Shown here piece after piece: positions 1 to 10,400 of a stretch of DNA of 64,000 nt. Where the stretch lies: positions 1,541,501-1,605,500 of the forward strand of contig JAPFBL010000117.1 of assembly GCA_026182355.1 (NCBI GenBank), written 5' to 3'. Source of the stretch: Hermatobates lingyangjiaoensis (Eukaryota > Arthropoda > Insecta > Hemiptera > Hermatobatidae). The notes below the pieces were generated by a model. It saw only the letters and a list, made by a program, of their open reading frames with translations. It did not search any database and was not told the origin of the DNA. Position 1 is the stretch's first letter. The number at the start of each line of letters is the position of its first letter. Made by a program: the position numbers and the translations under genes.

Positions 1-2
1 AT

Positions 3-173
3 GTATATACTGTTGATATAGTAACAAGAACTCTATTCAGAAAACTTGAGAAACTTATTAAGAAGCAAGTTTCAGGAAAATATGGTCATATTTTTAATGT
101 GTGTTTAGAGGAAGGACTGCTACCAACATTTACCAATATATATAAAACTAAAGTTCATCTGGACTCAGGTTTA
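3..173 (+). pseudogene. Penelope-like element fragment, N-terminal region
   Basis: The frame from position 3 reads TVDIVTRTLFRKLEKLIKKQ, then CLEEGLLPTFTNIY, and stops at 171-173. The same text recurs at 61060-61215 on the minus strand and 61825-61910 on the plus strand, so this is a dispersed element. GLLPxFTNIY is recalled as the start of the conserved Penelope-type N-terminal region. Only a short piece is present. Confidence 0.6.
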
Positions 174-2499
174 ACCTGAAGAACTGACCGAGTTACGATC
201 AACTTTAGTTTTGTTTATATCCACAGTCGATATTTTAATCAATATTATAGTGAGAACGCAGCGGGGGGTGACCGGTATTAGACGGCAGAACTGCTATAAC
301 TGTGTGTTGATTAAATTAAAGACTATAGTTTCGTATCCATCAAAGTTTATTGGTCATGTGAAAGTTAGAAGAAGAAAAATTATTCATTATAACTATTTTT
401 TTCACATATTTACAGATTCCACTTCATTATATCATTTTCTCTCATGAAAATAATATATAACCTTATTTACATTCTATTAATAAATTGCTAAATCAATTTT
501 TTTTATTTACAATTGATTTTAAACAATTTTATACAAAAATACAGTCAATTTTGGTATGAAATAATCATGTACTATCAGAGATCTATATTTTTTCATAGAA
601 TTTATTATATCTTTTTATTATTCATCTATTATATAACAACTATCCTTATAGGGATAACAAGTAATTCTGATACACGATACATTAAAGAGAGGTAAAAGAG
701 TGGAAAAACCAGACATTAGTAGTATTCCATATCGATAGATTTTTCAGATTATTTACAACTATTCCTAAAAGTTAGCATTTCATGAGGAGTAGATCTCGGA
801 GCCAACATCTTATAATCTTTTTTTTTTTTTTTTTTTATAAAGTGTAAAGGTTTTACGTATTTCAGGTTACAATTAACCTATTTTAGTCATTGCATTGTTT
901 TTTACAAAAAACCCCCTGGAGGATATATTTTTCTAGTTGGAATTTGATTTATAATTTTCTAAGTCAATATAAACAAATATGACCAGACGAGCAGGTTACC
1001 TTTACCCTAAGTAGAATTTTTTTTTTTTTTTTTGACTTAAGGGTAGTTTTCTTAATATCATCTCTTTCAGTGGACGAAAATTTTGCTTTTTTTTCCATTC
1101 ATTAACAAGTTTAAATTTTCGTTCCATAGAACATATTATTATTACAGTTTGTATATACTGCCAAAAATTGTTTGAATACTATCAAACAATAAGTTTTCTG
1201 AATTCATAAAATGACCATACTTTGTATATACATGTATGTGTTTTGATTTTGTATTAAATTCAGTAAAATTTCTAAAAGAAATACACAGCTAAATCATTAA
1301 AGAAATGTTATTTTCATTAATTTATTACATCATGTTCGCAACTTCTTAATTCAATCATAAGTAATTGCATTTACAACTTTGACTAAAACTAATTGCCTAT
1401 TTGTTTTTTTTTTATATTAGTGTCAATATTAAGTATCTAATAATTTCTAAATGTTATTTCTATTTCTTGTGAAGAAAGTAAATTATCTCCGAAAGCATAT
1501 AATGCATAATAAAGTAGATTTTTCATGTGTAAATATTGATTTAAAACTACATAGCTTATCTAAATTACACTGAATATATATACTTTTTTTTTAATAATAT
1601 CAACAAGAACCATCAAACACTATGACCTGTTGCGTGTTCACAATCTCTCTTGCCTACTGACTAACTTAACCACCCATGCCAAGTTGCCTCCACACACAGA
1701 CATCAAAAAACAACTCTAAATAGAGTCAAGACTCCATCAACATTAAAGCATGTAAGTCTGTCAGCATTTCTAAGTCGATATTTTTTTAATGACTTCTATA
1801 ATTATAGCAAAGATTTATCACGCAATTAATTAAAATTTCATTATTTTTAATCCAAATTACTAGTACTACTAAATTATTTAATCAATTAAGTCATTTCAAG
1901 AACGATTAAGCAAAATTAAGTATACGCAGCGTTTTAATCAATTGATGTCATTATATTTTATCATTTTCATTATCTATATATCTATCTACTATTTTAGTTT
2001 TTTTTCATTTATTATATTCTAATGAAATTATAATTAACGAATGAAAAAAGTTTCTGAGTGATTCAAATAGAAAAAAAAAATACTTCTAGTTTGAATGGAA
2101 AGTATTCACTTATAAATTGTGTTGAATTTTCCTAATTATTATGCTGCATATTTGCCTTATTATGGCGAATACTGTATATTTAATTCATTTATTGTGGTTT
2201 ATTCTTGAAAAAAGTTCAATTGTATATTTTATTTTTCATAATTTAAAAATTACGAGTACATTTAATTTTAAAAGTGTTTGGTTATGACTAGAGATCATGC
2301 AGATCTTTACAACAATTTTAATATATTTGAGACATTACTTTAGATTACTAGAAGAGAGCACACTCCACGTGGAGAGATCTCTCTCACTTCATCCTCTCTT
2401 CTAGTCTACTCCTGACGACGAACAACAGTTCAAAATATTAAATTCTGTAAATGCTCTTTTTATTCTTTTCTCTCTCTCGTGCTTTGTGTAATTTAAAGT
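174..2499. other. AT-rich non-coding sequence
   Basis: No supportable gene. Short frames at 211-447 and 513-695 have no recognisable motif and biased AT composition. Homopolymer T runs lie near 820-837 and 1018-1033. This is probably intron or 3' flank of the convertase gene. Confidence 0.5.
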
Positions 2500-2700
2500 T
2501 TATATATATATATATATATATATTAATTTCATATAAACACGTGGAAGAACAATCAATGATCAAACCACTAATATGAAATAACAAGACTAAGACACAGTTG
2601 AGTTTTTAACTCTGACAATAACCGTTTGTTATGGTTGAAAGATCTTACTCTTGTTTTCCCATTTCATATTGTGGTTTGATCAGTGATATATATATATAAA
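2500..2700. repeat. Palindromic element with degenerate hammerhead motif, (TA)n-flanked
   Basis: Inverted arms contain AATGATCAAACCAC near 2555-2569 and its complement at 2670-2683, between (TA)n tracts at about 2502-2522 and 2685-2706. The centre (2608-2650, plus strand) reads CTGACAA, a stem of ACCG with TGGT, then GAAA. That is a hammerhead-like core with the invariant G of CUGANGA changed to A. Related to the copies at 2690-3160, 51341-51420 and 61950-62024. Confidence 0.6.
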
Positions 2701-2746
2701 TATATATATGATTAAACCAAAAAAAAAAAAAATGAAAAAAAAAATA

Positions 2747-2784
2747 AAATCTTCCAGCCGTAACAGACGGCCTTAGTCAGAGTC
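2747..2784 (-). ncRNA. Degenerate hammerhead-like motif
   Basis: Mirror copy of the 3055-3096 motif in the left arm of the inverted repeat. It reads GACTCTGACTA, a GGCCG...CGGC stem, then GGAAG. The core has changes at invariant positions (G to T and GAAA disrupted), so it is probably inactive. Confidence 0.4.
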
Positions 2785-3054
2785 AAAAATCCAATTACAA
2801 CAGTAGATACAGAAATATCATGGTAATGGGTTAAGAGAATTGAGAGGGAAGAGTGGTATTTTAACAGGGTATAAAGAGCAGAAAAGGACAATAGTCCATG
2901 GAGGGATCCTTGGGAAACAATAGAGTACTACAGTCCCTCCCTGGACTATTGTACTTTGCTGCACTTTACACCCTTTTAGAATACTTCATTTCCCTCCCAC
3001 TCTTCTCAACCCCTCACCATGATGTTTCTGCATCTAATATTTCAGTTGGTTGTT

Positions 3055-3096
3055 GACTCTGACGAGACTGTTTGTTACGGTTGAAAGATTTCAGTC
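3055..3096 (+). ncRNA. Hammerhead ribozyme-like motif (canonical core)
   Basis: Stem I is GACT (3055-3058) with AGTC (3093-3096). The conserved CTGACGA core follows, then stem II GACTG with CGGTT around the loop TTTGTTA, then GAAA and a very short stem III before the expected cleavage-site C. Every invariant core base of a type I hammerhead is present. Stem III is only about two pairs, so activity may need pairing between two copies. Confidence 0.55.
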
Positions 3097-3422
3097 TTTT
3101 TTTTTTCATTTCATATTGTGGTTTGATCATTGATTGTTATATCACGTGTTTATTGTGAAATCTTATTATATATACATAAAGGAATTGTACACTACACTAA
3201 ATGTAGTAGAACTGTTCTCATTTGTTACTATTTGTGGTAGTGATTTCCTGATTTTGGGATGGTGGTAGTTTCGATAGTAGTTTTACAAGGAACATTGGTT
3301 ACAAGAATAAAGGAAGAAGTTCCTCAATAAATAAGGTTTCATACAAAAAGGAACTAACAGTTTGATAAAAATCTGTTACAGTTGTTACAGTAGATGGTGC
3401 ATTATGAACTGCTTGCTACTAT

Positions 3423-3462
3423 GAAACAAGTTTTCAATCGGCCTTCGTTATCGTCAGGTTCT
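3423..3462 (-). ncRNA. Degenerate hammerhead-like motif of another Penelope family
   Basis: The minus strand reads GAACCTGACGA, a bulged stem (AA-CG with CG-A-TT), then GAAAACTTGTTTC. Stem I GAAC pairs with GTTT(C). The GAAA-NN-TT-G arrangement also occurs in the motifs at 49559-49611 and 62509-62547. Upstream on the same strand, 3463-3634 is open but unrecognised. Confidence 0.35.
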
Positions 3463-3818
3463 TACATACTAATGAATTTAATGTTTCAACAATTAGGTCT
3501 AAATAAATCCTGGAGTTAGATATAGAGTTAAGCAAGTCAAGTGGAGCAGTTAGGTTAGTTAGTAGAGCAATTAGAAGATACCAAGGTAGGTCAATAGCGT
3601 CCTCAAGGCCTGTCACCGTGCAGCAGGCTTGCACAACATATGGCCCTACTTCATCATAACCTCCAAGCCGCTTCTGGACTTTGCCTCAACATTGGAATCA
3701 GTAGTACTGGGAAACTACCTTTCCCATTAAAGTTAAATTATTTTCGATTCCCTTAAAATCCCTCTCTGATAGATTCATCAACTTTGACCTTGCCTTCCTC
3801 TGCTAGCTTCAGAATGGA

Positions 3819-4255
3819 ATGAAGAAGTGGCTCATGGTCTTGAATCATTGTAGTGATTGGAGTAGCGTACATGAAGAGCTTGAGAGGTCCACTCAAGTGC
3901 TAATTAACAGTAACTATTCTGATAGAGTAGTCATAAAAAATGACTTCAAGCAATTATATATATGTACCCTAAAACAGACCAATATGACCCTGTGGCTGGT
4001 TTGAAAGTATCTATTTATTATGTAGTGTACATGTCCACGCAGTATAGAGAAGAAGAACAGGTCCTTAAGAAGATTGTGGCTGATCATGTGAAGACTGTTA
4101 CAGTCGAGGATACGCTCCAGCGGCATATTTTCTATAAGAATAAGAAAACTAGCACACTTATAATTAGAAACTGCAATAGAGGTGAATATACGATGAAAAT
4201 ACGATCCAAAACTCATGTTCAAAGGCTCATGTCTAAAGATACTCGTATATTTTGA
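3819..4255 (+). pseudogene. Penelope-like element fragment (post-RT region), frameshifted
   Basis: Two overlapping frames read HEELERSTQVLINSNYSDR, then from about 3962 a frame with YREEEQVLKKIV and IFYKNKKTSTLII. These match, in the same order, the intact element at 62747-64000 (HQELERSTQVLVNNGFS, HRQEERAIQKLV, IYYRSKKTSDLL). A frameshift near 3960 and loss of the flanking RT and endonuclease show a dead fragment. Confidence 0.75.
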
Positions 4256-5480
4256 AATCAATCACAGGTCTAATTTGGTTAGCTATGCATTGAATTAAGA
4301 TTTCATTTAGTCTAAATAGCCCTATGAATTATATTCTTTTCTAAATAGCCCATGATTAGTTTTTCAAAATGATGCTTAATTAGGGCACTTTCTACTAAGT
4401 TTCTTTCAACAGCAACGAAAGACAAATCAATTACTTGGAATATTCCTATTTTATGGAATTATTGTTTAAATTAATATGTTGAAACAAAGCGCTTGACTCT
4501 TTTTACCTCATAATAGAATATTTATGTTGCTTCACTCTAGTTAGTAAACTTTTGCCCGTTTTTCCAACATATCAAGAGTCACAACCTCCATAAGGAATCC
4601 TGTTAACACAACCTCCCGTTCCTATGCTTTCAATTGTTGACAACGCTGTTTAATAATTTACCAACACTACTAAAAACAAGTGAGATATCAATTTTTTTTT
4701 TCAAAATAACTGGAATATCTTTTAGAGGTAGACTGAAGGGCACATCCAATAGATTTCTATTCGTGAAGGGTTCCTTCTCAACTCTAGTTCTCAAGGATTC
4801 TTTGGTTTTTTTTTCAATAAATTGTCAATTAGTGTTTTAGAATGCCTTAATGATGAGGCTACTTGATATATATGTTCAATTTCTTCATGTTTGGTTAAGC
4901 CATGGGAAATTGTCTATACCCTGTTCATGAAAACTGGTTCATGAAGTTACATGGTTGCATTATTATGCATGGTTGTTGGTTCTATTGTTTTTACAATTTT
5001 TCTTCCTTTCTCTAGACAATTGTTTAAAATTTAATCAAACAGCCGATTTAAATATCTCTTCTTTATCAGGTTTTGCTAGGTAAATTGAATTGGAGTCTTG
5101 AATAATTTCCTAGTGCTGAATATTCAACTGAAAGGACAAAAGGAATCTTAAATAAAATTAGTGAACTGTATCTTTTGTAACCTAATGTTTAAGATCTGCT
5201 ATTTTATTGCCTGATGATGCAAGGCATCAGGCAATTTAGGTTAAATGTTGCACAAAATCGAAGACAGTAGTGAACAGGAGTGCCATGATTACCGAAAAAG
5301 TTTAAAGGAAGATGTTTCTGCTAGATTTCATGTTGTCTTAAATAAAATATATGTTGTCTTAAAGAAAAACTGTTCTCTAAACTATCCAATATTTATATCA
5401 TATTAGAAAAAAAACTCGTACATATAAATAAAAGAATATTGTTTCACTTGAAAATCTCTAGTTTCTAAAAAATACATACA
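4256..5480. other. Non-coding sequence with one strong hairpin
   Basis: No recognisable gene; a frame at 4634-4840 lacks family motifs. At 5208-5235, arms TTGCCTGATG and CATCAGGCAA flank an 8-nt loop, forming a perfect 10-bp stem. Confidence 0.4.
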
Positions 5481-5491
5481 TGATGTTAAAC

Positions 5492-6470
5492 ATCTTTTAC
5501 TTTACTATAAGTAAAGTATAGTGATCGTGAAAAAATTCGATCTCGAGATTTTGACGGAATTACATGTTTTGAGGTCCCAGAAGTCGTTTTATGAAGTTTT
5601 TACGATGATGTCTGTGTGTGTGTGGGTGGGTGGGTGGGTGGGTGGGTGCGTGTGTTAGCATTGCTTGTTACCACGCTACGGTCCAGAATCTTTGATGGAT
5701 CAAGTTGATATTTTACACAAAAATGGGCCCCATTTAGACGAAGATCCCTATTGTTTGGGAAGAATTATGCATGATGGGAAAGTCACTTTTTTTGCCAAAA
5801 ACCGTTTTTTTTAAAACATTTATTTCTCCTAAACTAATAACCCTAGAGTTTTGAGATTTTGACATTCTCTTTGAGGTTACAAATGGAACAAACGAAAAAT
5901 ATATTCAAAATTTTATATCAACAGGAAATATTTTTTTTTCAATAAAATGTAAAAATTTTGACTTATAAATCAATCTCAAACCTTGTGAGAGCGATACAAG
6001 CCATACTGTTTGACGGACAAGAATGAAACTATGCCTATAAATAGAACATTATATGGACAATGAGTTGAGATATTTTTTTCTAAAATTACATTCGCTAAAG
6101 TGGCGTTAGAGTACGATTTGTGTTTTCAGAAAATGTTTTTTTGACGCTAAACGGCTCGTTAAAAAATTATGAAAATTTGACCAAAAATGGAACAAAAAAT
6201 TAGCAATTCATAAAAAAAAAAAATCATGAAGTTTCAATTGCGGAAAAGAGCAATAACGATATAAAAACTCTTTGTTTATCCTAGACTAAGAGATCACCTG
6301 CTATACTTGTCGAATTTTTTGTATTTTTTTACATTGATTACATTGACTTAGAAATTTTTTGAGCGAATCCACTGAGATAAAATTGATGTTTCTAATGGAA
6401 AAATGAAACTATATTATTGACTAATAAGAGATGTAAGAGGAATAATATTGTGCAGGTAAATGATAACACT
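5492..6470 (+). repeat. Dispersed repeat X, copy 1, 5' portion
   Basis: Starts with the perfect palindrome TACTTTACT-ATA-AGTAAAGTA, followed by GATCTCGAGATTTTGACGG, a (GGGT)n microsatellite (5618-5648) and about 600 bp without coding potential. The same sequence recurs at 45172-45920 over most of its length and at 39257-39500 over the first part. Orientation is given relative to this reading. Family unknown. Confidence 0.75.
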
Positions 6471-6972
6471 CATTAAAAAAAAATCGTATATATGTTATTT
6501 GACAAAGGGGAAGGAAAATGATCTTATTAAATACTAAGAAGCCATAAAATTCCCAGTATAATAAGTCTGTTAAACACCAAAAATGTAAAAGATAATTCAA
6601 AATATAAATCTTTCGTTTAGAGATTAATAACTGTAATTATCGTACATCTTTAATTAACAAATCACCTTAAAACAACATTTTCTTCGCTGTTTAAGATGTT
6701 TTTCAGAGAAAAAAAGGGTATTTTACTGTTTTAAATTTGAAAATTTTACATTAATATTCAATGTAGAAGGATGTTAAGTAAACGATGTAAGAAATGTACT
6801 GGCTATTTGAACAATAGCCATGTTCTCTTGTAGGATAATATTTCGTTTCAAGAAATGTTCACATTGGTTTTTCAAAAATGATATTACTGCTGTAGTTATA
6901 CTAATGAAATTATTTGCAAATAATAAATTATTTGTGATGTACAAAAATAAGCTTATAAATTGATATGTCCTT

Positions 6973-7130
6973 CAATCACTATCTGTACTACCTCACGAAT
7001 GCAATGCTAATAATTATATCCCATTTAGATATTTATGTTATACTTAAATGATACGTTATGTTTTATATACTCAAGAAATTTGACATTGAGTTACTTATAG
7101 TAAAGTAGAGTGTAGGCCACTCCAGATTTT
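6973..7130 (+). repeat. Dispersed repeat X, other terminal segment (copy 1)
   Basis: Begins CAATCACTATCTGTACTACC and ends TATAGTAAAGTAGAGTGTAGG, then CCACTCCAG. It recurs at 34905-35072 and 45031-45171. With the 5492 segment it would bound an element of about 1.6 kb ending just 165 bp from convertase exon 11. Confidence 0.65.
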
Positions 7131-7294
7131 TTTTAATAACTTTTTTCATTGAATCAGAAATAATTACTTAGTTTTTTACTTTCACCTTACACAATTACGA
7201 TGAACTAATATTCCAAAATCCTATTTGTTAACATATTTCCCCAAAATTGAGAAACTCTTAGCAGATTAAATTTCATAAGAACAAAATTGATTAC

Positions 7295-7461
7295 CAGAAG
7301 GTGATGTGACGTACACAGACAGTGAACCTCTCCTTGGATATTTCACGGAGATGACTACCTGAACGTGTTCTAAGTAATGTATAGAGTTCTTCAAGCCTTG
7401 GCAACCGTTCGTTGCAAATCTCAGATTCAACTCACTACCCAGTGTTAGGTTTCTGTATCCC
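7295..7461 (-). CDS. Convertase exon 11: P-domain core
   Basis: Residues 474-528 plus split codons. [20 protein letters not shown] is the P-domain core. The family motif RRGDL is RRGSL here, as I recall it in PC7. The donor is TTCTG|GTAATC in phase 1. No later exon carrying the expected Gly-Phe-x-x-Trp or Trp-Gly-Glu segment was found in 1-7294, so the gene continues past the left edge. Confidence 0.92.
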
Positions 7462-10400
7462 CTGGTAAAAAAAAATGCAAAGTTGTATTGTTGTCTCTTT
7501 CTTTACATTTTTACTAAATACGTTCAATTTGAGTCACAGAATAATAAAAAAAATAGATTAATAAAAAATCCTTGAAAATGTAGTAAAATTTAAATTAAAA
7601 ATGTAAAAATATCTGGAAGTATTTTTTTTCCTGCTCTATGGTTCAATAATTTGTTAAAATACTTGTGTATTTTACCTATTTATTCATTTATCTTTTTTTT
7701 TTGACAATACCAAAACTATATGCTTGGACATTACTTAAAAATTAAGAACAACTTCAATGATATTTTGATAATTTAGACTAATGAATAGCCATCTAACTAA
7801 TTTAGGCGAACAAATTTATTTTTGCAGCTTATATTTTAACATTTAAAGCTTAAAATTTCAACTGTTTGAATTTGTCTTTAAAACATATCTTTTTTTAAAA
7901 TAGAATGTAATACCGAACACGGAAATAAACCAAGAAAACCTGGGGTAGCCTGTACACAACATTACTGTGATTAAACATAATATTACACTGGCTGACAACG
8001 AATTGTTATTTGGTTTTATTTTAATATAATATTTGTGTTGATGTAGGATCAAACTCATGGATAATCAATAATATGTCAATAATTCATCAATTATAATCAA
8101 TAATTTATTTTATTTGTATAAATGTGTCAATACGATTTCTTTATCCGTTATAAGAAATTATCTGACATATTATTATTGTTAAACTGAGAGCATAATATTC
8201 TTGTGGTGCATCCCAGTGTTGTTTTTAAATTGAACTGCAGATGTGAAGTTTTTTAATGGTTTCTACAATTGTTTCTAGAGATGAATCTTTCAGTACTGAA
8301 AAGTATGATTTGCAAAAAACCTTTTTCCTCTTGAAAAATGCAATTCTGTTGCATTGGGATAGCAAGTGATGAGAATTGACCACCCATTCTAGTCTGAGAG
8401 TATGCCTAGTTAAGAAGACCAATTATTTTTAGTTTACTTTTAGTAAAGTAAATATTAAAGAATTGATATAAATGAAATCAATAGATATAAAAATGAGACG
8501 TCTCTCTATGACTTTTCACAATCTAGAAATGGTTGAATGGTATATAATTGGAATTGGAATGGTCTTATCATCCCACTGATTTTCTAGGTCATATATTGCT
8601 GGTATATGAATCTCCAAAATCTATTACATAGTATGCAGTATTCATGTAGAAAAAATTGCGTTTTTAGCACTTTTTTCGATCTGGTATTGTAAATCTTGTA
8701 TTCAAGGCTTCTGTGTAGAAGACATTTAGATTGTATCTTTGCTTAAATTTGTATAACTTATAAGAGATAAAAAATATAAAAATTTCATGAGAATTTACAT
8801 ACTGAAATATGAAAAACAGATGTCTTGAGGGAATGTTTTAAACACACAGTCATATAGTTTTCTACAACTTGAATTCAAAACCATTTATTCAGTAACGTCA
8901 TCGAATATCTCAAACTTTCGAAAAAAAACGATTGAAGTGTAAGTAATTTGTTTTTTGACATTCGCCCGTCTAAAGAGCAGGTTCTTACTGAACAGGTTTA
9001 ATTTTTTTTTGACCTGACATTTCTTCTTTAATTGTCAATTTTATTGAATTCTTTTGATATTCATGAAACGTTATAATGATGAATACAATTTTTTTTTCAT
9101 TTTTAATTATTGTGGTATTGTGAAACATGTAAACATAATTTTTGAAACTGTTTTAAGAATATTTGCAGCCCAATCATAGTGCTGCTATGTGTGACCAATT
9201 TATATCTAAAATATACTGGTCTATGACGTACAAGTATATATCTAAAATATATATTTATATGATGTTATGTTCGATAACTTGTGGCGAACACTGCTATATT
9301 ATAATAAAAATCATATATAACGAGAATTTTTACTTCTTCCAGTCAATGTTTTAAAAATATTATTGTTGGTAATAGAAAGGGGAATATAATTAATTTTAAT
9401 TTCTATTTTATAACTTAAAATGTGTGGTATTTACCGGAGGCGTAGCGGTACGTGACAGCGAACCTGAGAGGGGACTGAAACAAACCTCCGCGCGTGTTGG
9501 ACTAAACTGTGTGCATTGAGTAAGCCGAAGCCAAAGTCTGGGCTGACCCAGAAGCCGGCTCCATTCTTCATCCAGTCGGGGTTAGAGGCCAGTGGAGCTA
9601 CTTGACTGGTCCACGCAATCAGGTGTTGAACGTCCCTCCACGTGAGTCCTGTACTAAAGGTACAAATATATAATTCAAAATATTTAATCGCTGACCCTTG
9701 AAAAAAACAATTTTTTTTTACAATTTATGTTAAAACTAGCAAATGTACCCGTCTTTGACGGAATCAAAAATTCTATTATACTTGGTATTCCAAAATATCA
9801 ATTATAGTATTATACTAATACTATAATAAGAAATTGTAGAATAGTAGAAAACACTATTATTAGTACAGTGTTAAACAAATACCTCTGTATACACTACATT
9901 AGCTGTCTGTCCTTCAGGTTCATGGAAGAACAATCAGTTGAAACCTCTGACTATTGAGCAAGTAAACTACAGTTGACCACGTGAGAAAAACTTGGTTTTG
10001 CTAACTTGAATTCCTGCGTTAGATAAAGTCTCCCTTTGCGACTTAGTTAACGTCATTGCGAAATAGACTCTGACCGGACTTTGCAATAATTTCAACGTAA
10101 ACAGACAGTGGCTCGGAATCAATGGTATGTGTGGTATACACACAGACTCCCCAATACCACATCCAGTCATTATGTCCGCCTCTATGACATACCTGTGTAG
10201 AGCACGAACTCAGAGTCGTGTCCCGTTGCACACTTTTGGGGCACTCATGTTTCGTAACATGAAATTTGTTACTGCAACTAAATTGCAGCATGATTGGTTC
10301 TCCTACTTTAAGTTTTTACTCATGAGCAGGCAGTCCAGGAGAAATAAATTCAGAGTCAATAAATTCAATTAGATAATGAACTGCTTCTACATCACTAATC

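Larger units (their letters stand above)
2690..3160. repeat. Large imperfect inverted repeat with outward-facing hammerhead motifs
   Basis: The left arm (about 2708-2926) and right arm (about 2938-3150) are imperfect reverse complements centred near 2932. For example GACAATAGTCCATGGAGGGA matches TCCCTCCCTGGACTATTGT. Each arm holds a hammerhead-like core pointing away from the centre, and each ends in the sequence TTGTGGTTTGATCA or its complement. It looks like two terminal repeats of a Penelope-like element fused back to back. Confidence 0.7.

Noticed and set aside
3914..4261. 115-codon minus-strand frame
   Set aside because: Antisense shadow of the plus-strand PLE fragment that matches 62747-64000.
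5208..5235. Hairpin with CTGATGA as a hammerhead
   Set aside because: It has the core heptamer but no GAAA partner in position; it is only a perfect inverted repeat.
1..7294. Final convertase exon(s)
   Set aside because: I searched the minus strand for the expected Phe-x-x-Trp and Trp-Gly-Glu segments in the right phase and found none; the 3' end is probably outside the window.
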